A stretch of DNA of 64,000 bases from Thermomicrobiales bacterium (GCA_030447415.1 JAUJOZ010000001.1:372001-436000); one strand, 5' to 3'. Shown: positions 38,668-47,441, counted from the first letter of the stretch. A program made the numbers and translations. Notes: generated by a model not told the origin, from the sequence alone.

Positions 38668-38904
38668 GTGTCCACCGCGACCGACAACCGGAAGACGCCA
38701 ACCGTTGAGGAGGCGGCCCGATTCCTCGGCATCGGCCGGGGGACCGCCTACGAGGCCATCCGCACCGGCGCCATCCCGTCGCTGCGCCTGGAGCGCCGGG
38801 TCGTCGTGCCGCGGGTCGCGCTTGAGCGGCTCCTCGCCGGCGATGGTCTCCACCACGCCACGGATCCCAACCCGGTCCCCGTCACGCAGAACCCCGTCGC
38901 TTAA
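38668..38904 (+). CDS. Excisionase-family helix-turn-helix DNA-binding protein
   Basis: A 78-residue protein from GTG 38668 with an AGGGGG ribosome site. The single domain is the winged HTH of the excisionase/MerR-like group: VEEAARFLGIGRGTAYEAIR, then RLERRVVVPRVALERLL, in which the second helix contacts DNA and the wing supplies the Arg pair. Such proteins direct excision or regulate integrative elements and their hosts. An unrecognised frameshifted gene lies just upstream, but no integrase gene is nearby, so this is a remnant or a regulator used by other functions. Confidence 0.78.
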   Translation: MSTATDNRKTPTVEEAARFLGIGRGTAYEAIRTGAIPSLRLERRVVVPRVALERLLAGDGLHHATDPNPVPVTQNPVA

Positions 38905-38967
38905 CAGCGCCGCCCTCGGTACTGCCGCATCGCCGCGCTGGCGTTCGTCCTGATCAGCCTCTACCCA

Positions 38968-39279
38968 GTGCCCTTCAACCTCTGCCAAGGGCGCCTGGCG
39001 GACGACTGGCTGCACAGCGTCCTCCACTTCGGCTCGGGCTTGGTCGGCGCCTACGCGGGCTGGTCCGCCCGGGACCTTACGCGGGCGAGGGTGTTCACCT
39101 GGGGCGTTGGCGTGCTGTACCTCACCCTCGGGGTGGGCGGCTGGTTCACGGACGGGGTGCTGCTGGACACGCCGTTCGCGATCCCGCTCGGAGTCGCGGA
39201 GAACGTCTTCCACCTCGTCCTGAGCATGCCGGCGCTGGCCATCCCGGCGGTCGACGCCGGCTGGCGCCGTCGGTCATGA
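38968..39279 (+). CDS. Small membrane protein (DUF4383-like)
   Basis: A 103-residue hydrophobic protein with three or four membrane segments. The WLHSVLHFGSGLVGAY stretch and FTDGVLLDTPFAIPLG, followed by ENVFHLVLSMPALA, are like the DUF4383 family of short membrane proteins. GTG 38968 lies inside what should be the first helix, and the conserved stretch (AALAFVLISLYPV) continues upstream in the same frame to the stop of the preceding gene with no ATG, GTG or TTG. The true start may be a CTG, or the start codon has been lost. Confidence 0.6.
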   Translation: MPFNLCQGRLADDWLHSVLHFGSGLVGAYAGWSARDLTRARVFTWGVGVLYLTLGVGGWFTDGVLLDTPFAIPLGVAENVFHLVLSMPALAIPAVDAGWRRRS

Positions 39280-39479
39280 CCGCAACGCGGGCGAAGCGCG
39301 GATCGCGGCAGACCTGGTCCTGGCCGTTCAGTCCGCTGGGGTTGGTGGGGATCGCGATCGCTGTGCTGGCCGCGCCGCGGCGGGTGGAAGGGCCGGTCCG
39401 CATCCCCATCAGCTCTGGTCACGCGCTGGCCGTGCTGGATGCCGTCGCCCTCGGACCGCTGCTCGTCGGCTCCGCGTGA
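39276..39479 (+). pseudogene. Small membrane protein gene, apparently truncated by a TGA
   Basis: The ATG overlaps the previous stop by four bases. The 67 codons read as a basic start followed by a membrane segment (SPLGLVGIAIAVLAAP) and LDAVALGPLLVGSA, after which TGA stops the frame. The same frame then continues LYAGLWREVNEARER, which would follow naturally if the TGA were TGG (Trp). So either the protein is really truncated or one base differs. Function unknown. Confidence 0.45.
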
Positions 39480-39526
39480 CTCTATGCGGGGCTGTGGCGC
39501 GAGGTAAACGAGGCGAGAGAGCGTTG

Positions 39527-40138
39527 TCACCGATCGGTGAACGCGAGTCTGGCGCCGAGGGCGACAAACGCGCCGGCGAAGACACGGCGCATCCAGGCCA
39601 AGGCCCGAGGACGTGCGATGACGTGGTTCCGAATCGCGGCAGCGAAGATCCCGTAGCCGACGAAGACGACGAACGTGAGGAGCATGAACACGGCGCTCAG
39701 CTCGACCATGCGGAGGGACGCATCCGGCGCATCGGCGCTCAAAAACTGCGGCAGGAACGCGAAGAAGAAGATCGTGAGTTTCGGGTTGAGGATGTTGACC
39801 AGGATGCCGGAGACGATCACCTTCATTGCTGAGCGGGAGCCGATCTCCTGTTCCACCCTGAGCGCGCCCTGCTCCCGGAGCGTGTTCCAAGCCATGTAGA
39901 GGAGATAGACCACGCCCAGGTATTTGAGGGTCTGGAACGCGAGCGCGCTCGTATGCAAGAGTGCCGCAAGGCCCATGATCGCCGCAGCCAAGTGCGGGAC
40001 GATGCCAAGGGTGCATCCGAACGCCGCGACGACGCTTGCGCGGGTTCCCCGGGAGAGGCCGGCAGCCAGCGTATAGAGAACGCCGGTGCCAGGCGTAACG
40101 ACGATAATGAGCGACGTTACCAGAAAGTCGATGCTCAC
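39527..40138 (-). CDS. LysE/RhtB family amino-acid exporter
   Basis: A 203-residue membrane protein with five or six helices. The N-terminal FLVTSLIIVVTPGTGVLYTL is the family signature (PGP/PGT loop), followed by KYLGVVYLLYMAWNTLR and VNILNPKLTIFFFAFLPQF. Relatives export threonine, homoserine, lysine or related amino acids. The frame is open to 40237, but GTG 40138 gives the standard start (VSIDFLV). No partner regulator is adjacent. Substrate not assignable. Confidence 0.88.
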   Translation of the reverse strand: MSIDFLVTSLIIVVTPGTGVLYTLAAGLSRGTRASVVAAFGCTLGIVPHLAAAIMGLAALLHTSALAFQTLKYLGVVYLLYMAWNTLREQGALRVEQEIGSRSAMKVIVSGILVNILNPKLTIFFFAFLPQFLSADAPDASLRMVELSAVFMLLTFVVFVGYGIFAAAIRNHVIARPRALAWMRRVFAGAFVALGARLAFTDR

Positions 40139-40379
40139 GGCGTCCCTCCGAGCAACCCATCGTTGTAAGCAACGGCGACCCACCCGCCTGCCAGCTGAAC
40201 CCGGTCGGCATCCCGCCGATTGTCGCCCCGCCGTCAACGCACGGTCTCTGCGTCCTCCGTCGAACGTCTCACCAACGGCCCAGCCCGTTGAACCATGGCT
40301 GACGGGATTGTGGGGAGGAGCCGCGTCGGGTCCCGGATCGTCTCGTCGTCATGCCGGTCGCGGCTTGGCCCGGCCGCCG

Positions 40380-41123
40380 CTACGCCTCGGAGCGGCGCAG
40401 GGTGAGCGCCCCGCTCGCGAGCAGAAGGAGCACGAAGCCAGCCACGACGGCTAGGTCGAGGGCAACGCGACCATCCTTCAGGCCGTGGCCGCCCCGCATG
40501 ATCCGGTCAAGGGCCTCGAAGGCGTAGGTGAGCGGCATCACCCGCGCCACGCCCTCCAGCCACCCCGGCAGCCGTTCGAGCGGGAGGAGCAGCCCGGCGA
40601 GGAGAAACTGCGGCAGCACCACGGCCGGCAGGAACTGTACCGCCTGGAACTCGTTGCGGGCGAAGGCGCTTAGGAAGAGGCCCAACGCCACCCCGAGCAC
40701 CGCTTGGAGGAGCACCAGCAGGAAGCTGAGCCACAGACGTCCGGCGTTCGGAAGGTCGAGCAGCCAGAGTCCCACCGTCATCGTCACGGCCGCCTGTGCC
40801 AGCGCGACGAGCGTGTAGGCGATGGCGTAGCCGCCGATGAGGTCACCGCGGCCGAGCGGCGAGGCCATCAGGCGGTCGAGCGTGCCCTGCGTCCGCTCGC
40901 GCAACACCGCGATGGAGGTGACGACGAACATCAGGGTGAAGGGGAAGAGCCCGACCATGAGCGGACCGACCCGGTCGAAGCCGCCCGGGGAGTTCGTCAA
41001 CATCGCGTGCACCAGCCACAGCAGGCCCGGCGGCACGGCGAAGATGAGGGCCAGCGTGCGGTGATCGCGCCGCAACTGGCGGAGGACGCGCACGATCACG
41101 GCCAGGGTGCGACTGCCGCTCAC
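40380..41123 (-). CDS. ABC-2 type transporter permease
   Basis: A 247-residue permease with six predicted membrane segments. The VLRERTQGTLDRLMASPLGR motif, the hallmark of ABC-2 exporters of the DrrB/YhhJ type, is in the cytoplasmic loop after helix 2. It starts inside the stop of the ATP-binding gene (4-base overlap) and is the last gene of the tetR-ABC-permease operon. The pair probably forms a homodimeric permease with two ATPase subunits that exports a drug, lipid or polyketide-like compound. It ends before a 140-base spacer. Confidence 0.88.
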   Translation of the reverse strand: MSGSRTLAVIVRVLRQLRRDHRTLALIFAVPPGLLWLVHAMLTNSPGGFDRVGPLMVGLFPFTLMFVVTSIAVLRERTQGTLDRLMASPLGRGDLIGGYAIAYTLVALAQAAVTMTVGLWLLDLPNAGRLWLSFLLVLLQAVLGVALGLFLSAFARNEFQAVQFLPAVVLPQFLLAGLLLPLERLPGWLEGVARVMPLTYAFEALDRIMRGGHGLKDGRVALDLAVVAGFVLLLLASGALTLRRSEA

Positions 41124-41920
41124 GGCCGTACGTCGTCGGTCGCGCTCGCACCCTCGGTGAGGTGGAGGATGGCGGCTTCGAGGTCCACGGCGCCGGTACG
41201 GGCCAGCAGGTCCTTGGGCGTGCCCGCGGCCACGAGGGCGCCATCAGCGAGAAAGGCGAGGCGGTCGGTGCGCGCCGCCTCGTCCATGACGTGGGTGCTG
41301 ATCAGCAGGGTCGTGCCCGCCGCCGCCCAGGCCCGAAACTGGCCCCAGAGCCGGTGTCGCAGCCGCGGGTCGAGCCCGACCGTCGGTTCGTCGAGGAGGA
41401 GCAGGCGTGGCGACGGGAGGAGCGCGGCGGCGAGGGAGACGCGTTGTCGCTGGCCGCCGGAGAAGGTCGCGACCGGCCGGTCGGCGGTGTCGGTGAGATC
41501 GACCAGCGCGAGGACCTCCTCCACCCGGGTGGGTGGGACATGGGAGGTGGCCGCGAAGAACTGGAGGTTCTCGCGGGCCGAGAGGTCGTCGTAGACGGCG
41601 GCTCGCTGGGGCATGTAGCCGACGGTGCGGCGCAGGTCGGCGCTCCCGCCCGGTCGCCCGAGGACGCGCACCGTCCCGCTCGCCACGCGCTGCAAGCCGA
41701 CGATGGCTCGCATCAGCGTCGTCTTGCCGGAACCGCTCGGTCCCACCAGTCCGTAGACCGACCCAGGCGGGACGTCGAGCGTGATGTCGTGCAGGATCGT
41801 CGTGCCGCCGCGGACCACGCGCAACTCGCGGATCATGACGGCGGCGGCGCCATGGGTCGGCGCATCGCTCAGCGGGGACCGGTGGCTGGTGGTCACGGGA
41901 TCGCGCAGAGAACGGTTCAT
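41120..41920 (-). CDS. ABC transporter ATP-binding protein
   Basis: A 266-residue ABC ATPase. Walker A is GPSGSGKTTL, the Q-loop and signature TFSGGQRQRVSLAAALL are present, Walker B is LLLLDEPTVGLD, and the switch histidine is in STHVMDEA. The arrangement is that of drug-export (DrrA-like) ATPases. The N-terminus begins with about 25 residues of uncertain meaning; the ATPase fold starts at MIRELRVVRGG, so a later start is possible. Four-base overlaps on both sides join it to tetR and to the permease, so the three are one regulated unit. Confidence 0.92.
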   Translation of the reverse strand: MNRSLRDPVTTSHRSPLSDAPTHGAAAVMIRELRVVRGGTTILHDITLDVPPGSVYGLVGPSGSGKTTLMRAIVGLQRVASGTVRVLGRPGGSADLRRTVGYMPQRAAVYDDLSARENLQFFAATSHVPPTRVEEVLALVDLTDTADRPVATFSGGQRQRVSLAAALLPSPRLLLLDEPTVGLDPRLRHRLWGQFRAWAAAGTTLLISTHVMDEAARTDRLAFLADGALVAAGTPKDLLARTGAVDLEAAILHLTEGASATDDVRP

Positions 41921-42756
41921 GGAGCCTCCTTTCGCGATTGGTGTTCGTCCATGGCCACGGCGTCGGGCGGCGGGAGGGCGAAGGCGCGGCAGTAGGCGTC
42001 GGTGAAGAGCTCGATCGTCTCCTCCCGCGATCGCAGATCGCCGGGTCGCAGGTGGGCGACCAGCTCGCGCGTCGCGGCGTGCAGGGCCATTGGCGCCCCT
42101 AGGAACTGGAGGAGGATCGGGACGGGAAGCGGCCGGCAGCGACCGGCGGCAACCTCCCCCAAGAGCCAGCGCCCGACGCTGCCGAGCACGCGCGGCCGGA
42201 CGGTGTCGCGGATCAGGGCGGCGCCCGGCCCATCGGGCCGGGCCAGGGCGTCGGCGAGCACAGCACCGAGGAGCCGCGGTTCGGCGGCGACGGCGTCGAA
42301 GAGAATCCCGTAGATGGAGCGCACACCGTCGCGGAAGGTAGCTGGTGGTGTCGTGAGGAAGCGCTCGGCGGAAACGAGGGGGCCAAACCGCTCGAAGAGG
42401 GCGGTCAGCAGGCCTTCACGGCCGCCGAGTTGCAGATGGAGCGCGGGTACGGAGCAACCGGCCGCCGTGGCGACGCGCTCCAGGGTCAGCGCTCCGAGCC
42501 CCTCGCCCCGCACGATCCCCGCGGCGGCTTGCACCGCGCGCTCGCGGACGTCGGGTTGCTCACCCGGATCGACGCCGGCAGCTCGCACGGCCGTGTGCAG
42601 TGCCTGGCGCGAGCCGATCCGGCGATGGAGGGTGGCCCGCGAAATGCCCAGGCGGACCGCGATCTCAGACAGCGGGACGGCCGCAACCTCGCGTCCGCTC
42701 TCGCGTGCCGCTGCAATCGCGGCGGCGGCAATGGCAGGATCGATAGGTGTCACCAT
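41917..42756 (-). CDS. TetR/AcrR-type regulator with a second N-terminal HTH
   Basis: A 279-residue regulator, longer than the usual 190-220. Residues ~30-50 (VPLSEIAVRLGISRATLHRRI) form a helix-turn-helix, and a second, TetR_N-like one lies at ~85-105 (LTLERVATAAGCSVPALHLQL). The C-terminal half is the helical ligand-binding domain (FRDGVRSIYGILFDAVAAEP). It leads the operon, with a short leader, and overlaps the ABC ATPase gene by four bases, so it likely represses its own promoter and the exporter until the exported ligand binds. Two DNA-binding helices in one chain are unusual. Confidence 0.83.
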   Translation of the reverse strand: MVTPIDPAIAAAAIAAARESGREVAAVPLSEIAVRLGISRATLHRRIGSRQALHTAVRAAGVDPGEQPDVRERAVQAAAGIVRGEGLGALTLERVATAAGCSVPALHLQLGGREGLLTALFERFGPLVSAERFLTTPPATFRDGVRSIYGILFDAVAAEPRLLGAVLADALARPDGPGAALIRDTVRPRVLGSVGRWLLGEVAAGRCRPLPVPILLQFLGAPMALHAATRELVAHLRPGDLRSREETIELFTDAYCRAFALPPPDAVAMDEHQSRKEAP

Positions 42757-42766
42757 GGCGGTTGAT

Positions 42767-42793
42767 GCTATACTAGTTATTTAGTTAAGTCAA
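42767..42793 (-). promoter_or_regulatory. Candidate promoter and operator of the tetR-ABC operon
   Basis: On the minus strand TTGACT (42788-42793) and TATAGC (42767-42772) are spaced by 15 bases, slightly short for a sigma-70 promoter. The spacer is AT-rich in an otherwise very GC-rich window and contains TAACTA twice, which could be a regulator site. The leader to the ATG at 42756 is only about 10 bases. Confidence 0.5.
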
Positions 42794-43282
42794 TGCTCAT
42801 GGTCGAGGCCGCTCTTGTCCTTGGCGGCGCGCGTCCTCCCGTTCGACGGCGCGGTGGGCGCTTCACGAGCGAGGCAATGCAGAGCACCGAGCTGGGGTGA
42901 GGGAGGCGCTCAGCGCTGGCTATGCCACGGATCGCTCACGCCCTACGCCAGAACGCGATGAAGATGACCGGATCCGTGGGCTGTCAAGCGTCAATTCAGG
43001 GTGGGGGGGTTCGACAATGCCCCAGCGTGTTGCAAAATCCTCCCGGGGCGCGCTGGCGGCCAGAGGACAAGCCGCAGACGGCGCGTCGCCGCGCCAGAAC
43101 CGGCCAGCGAGCATCGTCCACGGACGGCTGGCCCATAGGCGTCTGCAGCGCACGCGCCGCGACGGCGGTCGTGAGGTGATCGGCTCGCAGGGTGGTCTGG
43201 CACCCGTCGCTCCTGCCTTTCCTGCAGCCGCCGAGGACGCGCGGGGTGCCCCCCCGGGGCGCTCGCGCGTTGGGAGGATTGC
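42794..43282. other. Divergent spacer between tetR and GNAT genes
   Basis: About 490 bases with no supported gene. The only clear signal is GGAGG shortly before the GNAT ATG at 43283. Confidence 0.45.
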
Positions 43283-44062
43283 ATGGTCGCAGCGGACCGC
43301 TTACAGGGTTTCCTACGCTGGAAGGCAGAACAGCAGGCGAGCGCGCTTCTCGTGCCGCCCTTCACGATCTTCCTGCACCCCGGGAACGTGGCCGGAGAGG
43401 ACGACCACGCAGTCCCAGATGAGCCGCTCGCCGGCGACGTTCGCGCGCCACTGGCGGAGGTCCGGGGCCCCTTCGAGGCGCGTGCCCAGCGCCTCCGTGT
43501 TCGGTTCGTCGCCGAGTTCGCCCCCGAACTGGCACGCCGCCTGCGCGCCGCCGGGCTCGTCGAGGAGCCACCGGTCGAGCTTCTGGTCTGCACGCGCGAA
43601 ACGTTCCGCCAGCCAGCAGCGGTCCCCGGACTGACCATGGTGACGCTGACCGCCGACTCCCCGCTGGCCGACATCCGGGAGGGGCTTGATACGAACGAGC
43701 AGGGCTTCGATCCGGGGCCCATGCCGGTCACGGACACCCAAGCGGAGGAGTTCCGGAGGGGGCTCGGGGAAAGCAGGGCATTCACGGCGCGCCTTCATGG
43801 GCAGCCGGCTGGGGCGGGCATGTCCCTCGGTCCCCATGCCGGCGTGAGCGAGTTGACCGGCATCACGACCGTCTGCGCGTTCCGTCGCCGCGGGGTGGCG
43901 TCTTCCCTCACGGCGTTCGCGGCACGCGCGGCCTTCGAGTGCGGGGTGGAGCTGGTCTACCTGACGACCGATAACCCCGACGCGAAGCGCGTGTACCGAC
44001 GCTTGGGCTTTCACCCATACGCGTCATGGCTCTCCTATACTGACCCCGCACCACCACCATAG
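43283..44062 (+). CDS. GNAT family N-acetyltransferase
   Basis: A 259-residue protein. The C-terminal ~130 residues form a GNAT acetyl-CoA-binding domain: GVSELTGITTVCAFRRRGVA (motif A, with the pyrophosphate-binding RRRGVA loop) and VYLTTDNPDAKRVYRRLGFH (motif B). The N-terminal half has no clear match and may be a degenerate second GNAT domain, as in some double-domain relatives. A GGAGG site precedes ATG 43283. It should acetylate an amine of unknown identity. Nothing nearby suggests the substrate. Confidence 0.83.
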   Translation: MVAADRLQGFLRWKAEQQASALLVPPFTIFLHPGNVAGEDDHAVPDEPLAGDVRAPLAEVRGPFEARAQRLRVRFVAEFAPELARRLRAAGLVEEPPVELLVCTRETFRQPAAVPGLTMVTLTADSPLADIREGLDTNEQGFDPGPMPVTDTQAEEFRRGLGESRAFTARLHGQPAGAGMSLGPHAGVSELTGITTVCAFRRRGVASSLTAFAARAAFECGVELVYLTTDNPDAKRVYRRLGFHPYASWLSYTDPAPPP

Positions 44063-44300
44063 TGGTCCGGCGATCGTGTTGCGGCCCCCCGCGGTCCGCT
44101 CGCTTGCGGAGGGCACGCCGCGGGACCTGGCAGGTACCAATCGTCCCTCGGACAAAGGCGCGGCAGGTTCTGCCCCGCACTCTTTGGCCCTTCTGCGCCA
44201 TACGCTCATTGAGCGCCCCCCAACTCCTCGTTGACGGGCCGCAGCGGCCCTTGACTCCGGGATCCCGCCTCGAGAAGGACCGCGGGGAAGGACGGATGCG

Positions 44301-44441
44301 GTGGACCTCGTGACCGACCGACTGCGGCTACGCGAGCTGGAGGACCACGATTTTGCCGCGCTCCGGGAGCTGGATGCCGATCCGGACATCCAACGCTACG
44401 TTGGGGCCCGAACGGTCCACGCAGACCAGACGCGGGCCTAG
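44301..44441 (+). pseudogene. N-terminal fragment of a GNAT acetyltransferase
   Basis: GTG 44301 opens VDLVTDRLRLRELEDHDFAA, the characteristic opening of the RimJ/RimL-type GNAT group, followed by DADPDIQRYVG. A TAG at 44439-44441 stops it at 46 codons, where the family has a conserved Trp or similar residue, and the sequence after it is not GNAT-like. So it is a truncated leftover of a normal ~180-residue gene. Confidence 0.6.
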
Positions 44442-44507
44442 CTCAGGACGAATCGCCTCCGACGCACCGAGCACCCTCGCACGCACTTTCACTACGGCCA
44501 CTGGGAC

Positions 44508-44891
44508 GTGGTTGACAAGCTGAGCATCAAGCCAGGGGATGCCGTCGCGTTCGCGGGGGACCTCGACAATGGACTGCGCGAGCGAGTGCTGGCGCAAGCG
44601 GGACGGCCGGCCGCCGAGGCGGACGAGCGACTGGACGTGGTGCTCGTGGCCGTGGATGACGGCACTGACGCGGTGGCGACGCTGGCGCGCTGGAAGGCCC
44701 GGCTGGAGCCGGCTGGCGGGGTCTGGCTTCTCACCCCGAAGCGCGGCCGGCTTGGCTACGTCGACCAGCGGGATCTGATCGCCGTCGAACTGGCCACCGG
44801 GCTCGTCGACAACAGGGGCTGCTCGGTGGCCGACGTGACGAGCGCCATGCGCTTCGTCATCCGGAAAGCCGACCGGCCGCCGGGAGGGTGA
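44508..44891 (+). CDS. DUF3052-like small protein
   Basis: A 127-residue protein with the DUF3052 pattern: KLSIKPGDAVAFAGD at the start, an acidic VDDGTDAVATLARWKARLE, then VWLLTPKRGRLGYVDQRDL and a C-terminal TSAMRFVIRK. Proteins of this family adopt a Rossmann-like fold; their role is unknown. GTG 44508 is the most upstream sensible start, without a strong ribosome site. It is convergent with the J-domain gene. Confidence 0.65.
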   Translation: MVDKLSIKPGDAVAFAGDLDNGLRERVLAQAGRPAAEADERLDVVLVAVDDGTDAVATLARWKARLEPAGGVWLLTPKRGRLGYVDQRDLIAVELATGLVDNRGCSVADVTSAMRFVIRKADRPPGG

Positions 44892-44909
44892 GCCGGCGGC
44901 CGTGATCGA

Positions 44910-45779
44910 TCAGGAGGCGACGCCGGCCCGCCGGTGCTGGCCGAGGGCTTGGCGGTAGGCGGCGACGAGCGCGTCGAGCCGCGCGCCCTCGGCCACCAGC
45001 TTCGCTTCCAGGTCGTCCTCCAGCCGGTCGAGCACCGGCTCGCCGGCCTCGTGCCGCCGCCAGCGGCGATGCGCCTCGCTGTGGCGCAGGATGGTGATCT
45101 CGGCGCGCAGGTCCGCCAGCTCGGCGTCGAGCCACGCTACCTCCTGACGCACCCAGACGAGCCGGTCCCGCAGCGGACGAGCATCGAACGCGGGGTCCGC
45201 TGCCTCTGCTTCGCGCCAAAGCGTCCGGAGGACCGTCAGGTCTCGATCGCGGAAGGCAGCATTGACGCGCGGCATCAAGGCTTCGCGGCGGCGGCGTTCC
45301 TCGTCGGTGCGGGCATGATCGGGGTGGCAGCGCTTGGCGAGATCGACGTAGAGGCGCTTAAGCTCCGCCCGCGTCTCGCGGTCCGGCCGCACCTTGAGCG
45401 GCGCCTCGGTCTCCGGTTGCCCGGCGTCCTGTCCGGCGCGGCCCCACCCGCCCGGTCCGGTCGCACCGGCGGCCCACCACGACGAAGGCGCGGCCTCGTC
45501 GTTCGTTTCAAACGGAGTGGCTTCGCGGTCCGGTTCGTCGCGCAGATCGTCCAGACGCCGCTCATGGTCGGCGATGGCGTGCCGCAGCCGCCGAAGCTCG
45601 ATCAGCAGATCGCCGACCCGAGCCTGGCAGGCCGCCTCGAAGCGCTCGAGCGCGCGTTTGAGCTCGTCGAGCACGGCCCGCAGCTCGGCCACGCGGCGGC
45701 GGCGGTCGGCGATACCGACCCGCCAGCGCTCGTACTCGCGCTCCTCCGTCGTCTGGCTGTGGACCAGGGTCTGGGACAC
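44910..45779 (-). CDS. Coiled-coil protein with a central J-domain
   Basis: A 289-residue cytosolic protein. GTG 45779 follows a GAGGAAG site. The N-terminal ~90 residues are an Arg/Glu-rich coiled coil (RVAELRAVLDELKRALERFE). A short variable segment with a Trp/Gly-rich patch follows, then a J-domain core (ELKRLYVDLAKRCHPDHA, with the HPD motif), and a second coiled coil (ILRHSEAHRRWRR). A J-domain embedded between coiled coils suggests a co-chaperone or scaffold that recruits Hsp70. The frame is open to 45995 but the extra part is poorly conserved-looking. Divergent from trpB. Confidence 0.8.
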   Translation of the reverse strand: MSQTLVHSQTTEEREYERWRVGIADRRRRVAELRAVLDELKRALERFEAACQARVGDLLIELRRLRHAIADHERRLDDLRDEPDREATPFETNDEAAPSSWWAAGATGPGGWGRAGQDAGQPETEAPLKVRPDRETRAELKRLYVDLAKRCHPDHARTDEERRRREALMPRVNAAFRDRDLTVLRTLWREAEAADPAFDARPLRDRLVWVRQEVAWLDAELADLRAEITILRHSEAHRRWRRHEAGEPVLDRLEDDLEAKLVAEGARLDALVAAYRQALGQHRRAGVAS

Positions 45780-46086
45780 GTTCTCTTCCTCGCTCCAGCA
45801 GGCGGAAGCCGCCGAGCAGGCATGGCCGCTGCGCGGTGTCGGCCAACGCATCATACCTAGCAGTCCCACCTCCGGGCCACCCAGTCCAGGACCTCGGTCG
45901 AAGACCTCGACGCCGATGTGCCTCGACTCCTCGCCCCGATCGCCGCGGGATGGAGCCGCCTCGGGAAGCAGCGCGAACCCGCGATCGCCACCCATGGCGC
46001 TTCACCGCCGTGTGATGTCGGACCCGACGGTCGCCACCGGCGTCTCGCCGTCGGCCGGGCGTAGCGTTCGGGCGCGAAAATCGGGG

Positions 46087-46092
46087 TATAGT
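46087..46092 (+). promoter_or_regulatory. Candidate -10 element upstream of trpB
   Basis: TATAGT stands out in a very GC-rich region about 100 bases before the trpB start. No good -35 match lies at the usual distance (the best is a partial one near 46064). Between it and trpB there is a short hairpin (CCGGCGG / CCGCCGG, about 46130-46150) of unknown role. Confidence 0.35.
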
Positions 46093-46193
46093 TCGCGCAT
46101 CAGCCCAGAGCAACGACGGTCCCGGCGCCCGGCGGGATACCGCCGGCTGATCGCTGGATGGCGCCGGCGATGCATTCGCCAAGGGAGCCCCGC

Positions 46194-47441
46194 ATGGCCT
46201 TGAATCTCGCCGCCGCCAATCCGGAGGTCGCGGAGCTGGTCGCGCCGACCGCCCCGGCCCTGCCGGACGCGCACGGCCGCTTCGGACAGTTCGGCGGACA
46301 GTACGCGCCGGAAACGTTGATGCCGGCACTGGCGGAGCTGAACGCGGCCTACACCGCGGCCCGGCGCGACCCCGACTTCCAGGCCGAGATCGACCGCCTG
46401 TCCCGCGACTATGTCGGGCGGCCGACGCCGCTCTACCTCGCGTCGAACCTGTCGGGGCACGGCGCGGCGCGCATCTATCTCAAGCGCGAGGATCTGGCCC
46501 ACACCGGCGCCCACAAGATCAACAACGCCCTCGGCCAGGGGCTGCTCGCCAAGCGGATGGGCAAGCGGCGGATCATTGCCGAGACCGGGGCCGGCCAGCA
46601 TGGGGTCGCCACGGCGACGGTCTGTGCCCTCCTTGGGTTGGAGTGCGTCGTCTACATGGGCGACGTCGACATTGCTCGCCAGGCGCCCAACGTCTTCCGG
46701 ATGAAGCTGCTCGGCGCCGAGGTTCGCCCCGTGAGCTCGGGTAGCCGGACCCTCAAGGACGCCACCAATGAGGCGATCCGCGACTGGGTCACCAATGTCG
46801 AGACGACCTTCTACATCATCGGCTCCGTGGTCGGGATGCACCCGTACCCGATGCTGGTGCGCGACTTCCAGGCCGTCATCGGCCACGAGACGAAGGGGCA
46901 GTGCCTGGCGCAGATTGGGCGTCTACCGGATGCCATCGTCGCCTGCGTCGGCGGCGGCTCCAACGCGATGGGCATCTTCTACCCCTTTCTCCACGACCGC
47001 GAGGTCGAGCTGGTCGGCGTCGAGGCGGCTGGGCACGGGATTGCCTCGGGGCAGCATTCCGCCCGTCTCGTCGCGGGACGCGTCGGGGTGCTGCACGGCT
47101 CCCGCTCCTACCTCCTCCAGGACGAGCACGGGCAGGTGCTGGAAGCGCACTCGATCTCGGCCGGGCTCGACTACCCCGGCGTCGGCCCGGAGCATTCCTA
47201 CTTAAAGGACACCGGCCGCGCCCGCTACGTCGGCATTACCGACCACGAGGCGATGGAAGGCTTCCAGGCTCTCTGCCGGTCGGAAGGGATCATCCCGGCG
47301 CTGGAGTCGGCCCACGCCGTCGCGTACGCGCTGCGCCTTGCCGGCGAGCGGCCGGCGACACAGGCGATCGTGGTCAACCTCTCGGGTCGCGGCGACAAGG
47401 ATCTGCAGACGGCGGCGACGGCCCTGGGGATGGCGCTGTGA
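46194..47441 (+). CDS. trpB: Tryptophan synthase beta chain
   Basis: A 415-residue PLP enzyme that joins indole and serine to form tryptophan. The PLP lysine lies in [13 protein letters not shown]; the phosphate loop GGGSNAMG and the [14 protein letters not shown] stretch are standard, as is [22 protein letters not shown] at the N-terminus. ATG 46194 has an AGGGAG site six bases upstream; an in-frame ATG at 46158 is an alternative. The stop overlaps the trpA start (GTGA), so beta and alpha subunits are made in equal amounts. It opens the aromatic-amino-acid cluster. Confidence 0.96.
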   Translation: MALNLAAANPEVAELVAPTAPALPDAHGRFGQFGGQYAPETLMPALAELNAAYTAARRDPDFQAEIDRLSRDYVGRPTPLYLASNLSGHGAARIYLKREDLAHTGAHKINNALGQGLLAKRMGKRRIIAETGAGQHGVATATVCALLGLECVVYMGDVDIARQAPNVFRMKLLGAEVRPVSSGSRTLKDATNEAIRDWVTNVETTFYIIGSVVGMHPYPMLVRDFQAVIGHETKGQCLAQIGRLPDAIVACVGGGSNAMGIFYPFLHDREVELVGVEAAGHGIASGQHSARLVAGRVGVLHGSRSYLLQDEHGQVLEAHSISAGLDYPGVGPEHSYLKDTGRARYVGITDHEAMEGFQALCRSEGIIPALESAHAVAYALRLAGERPATQAIVVNLSGRGDKDLQTAATALGMAL

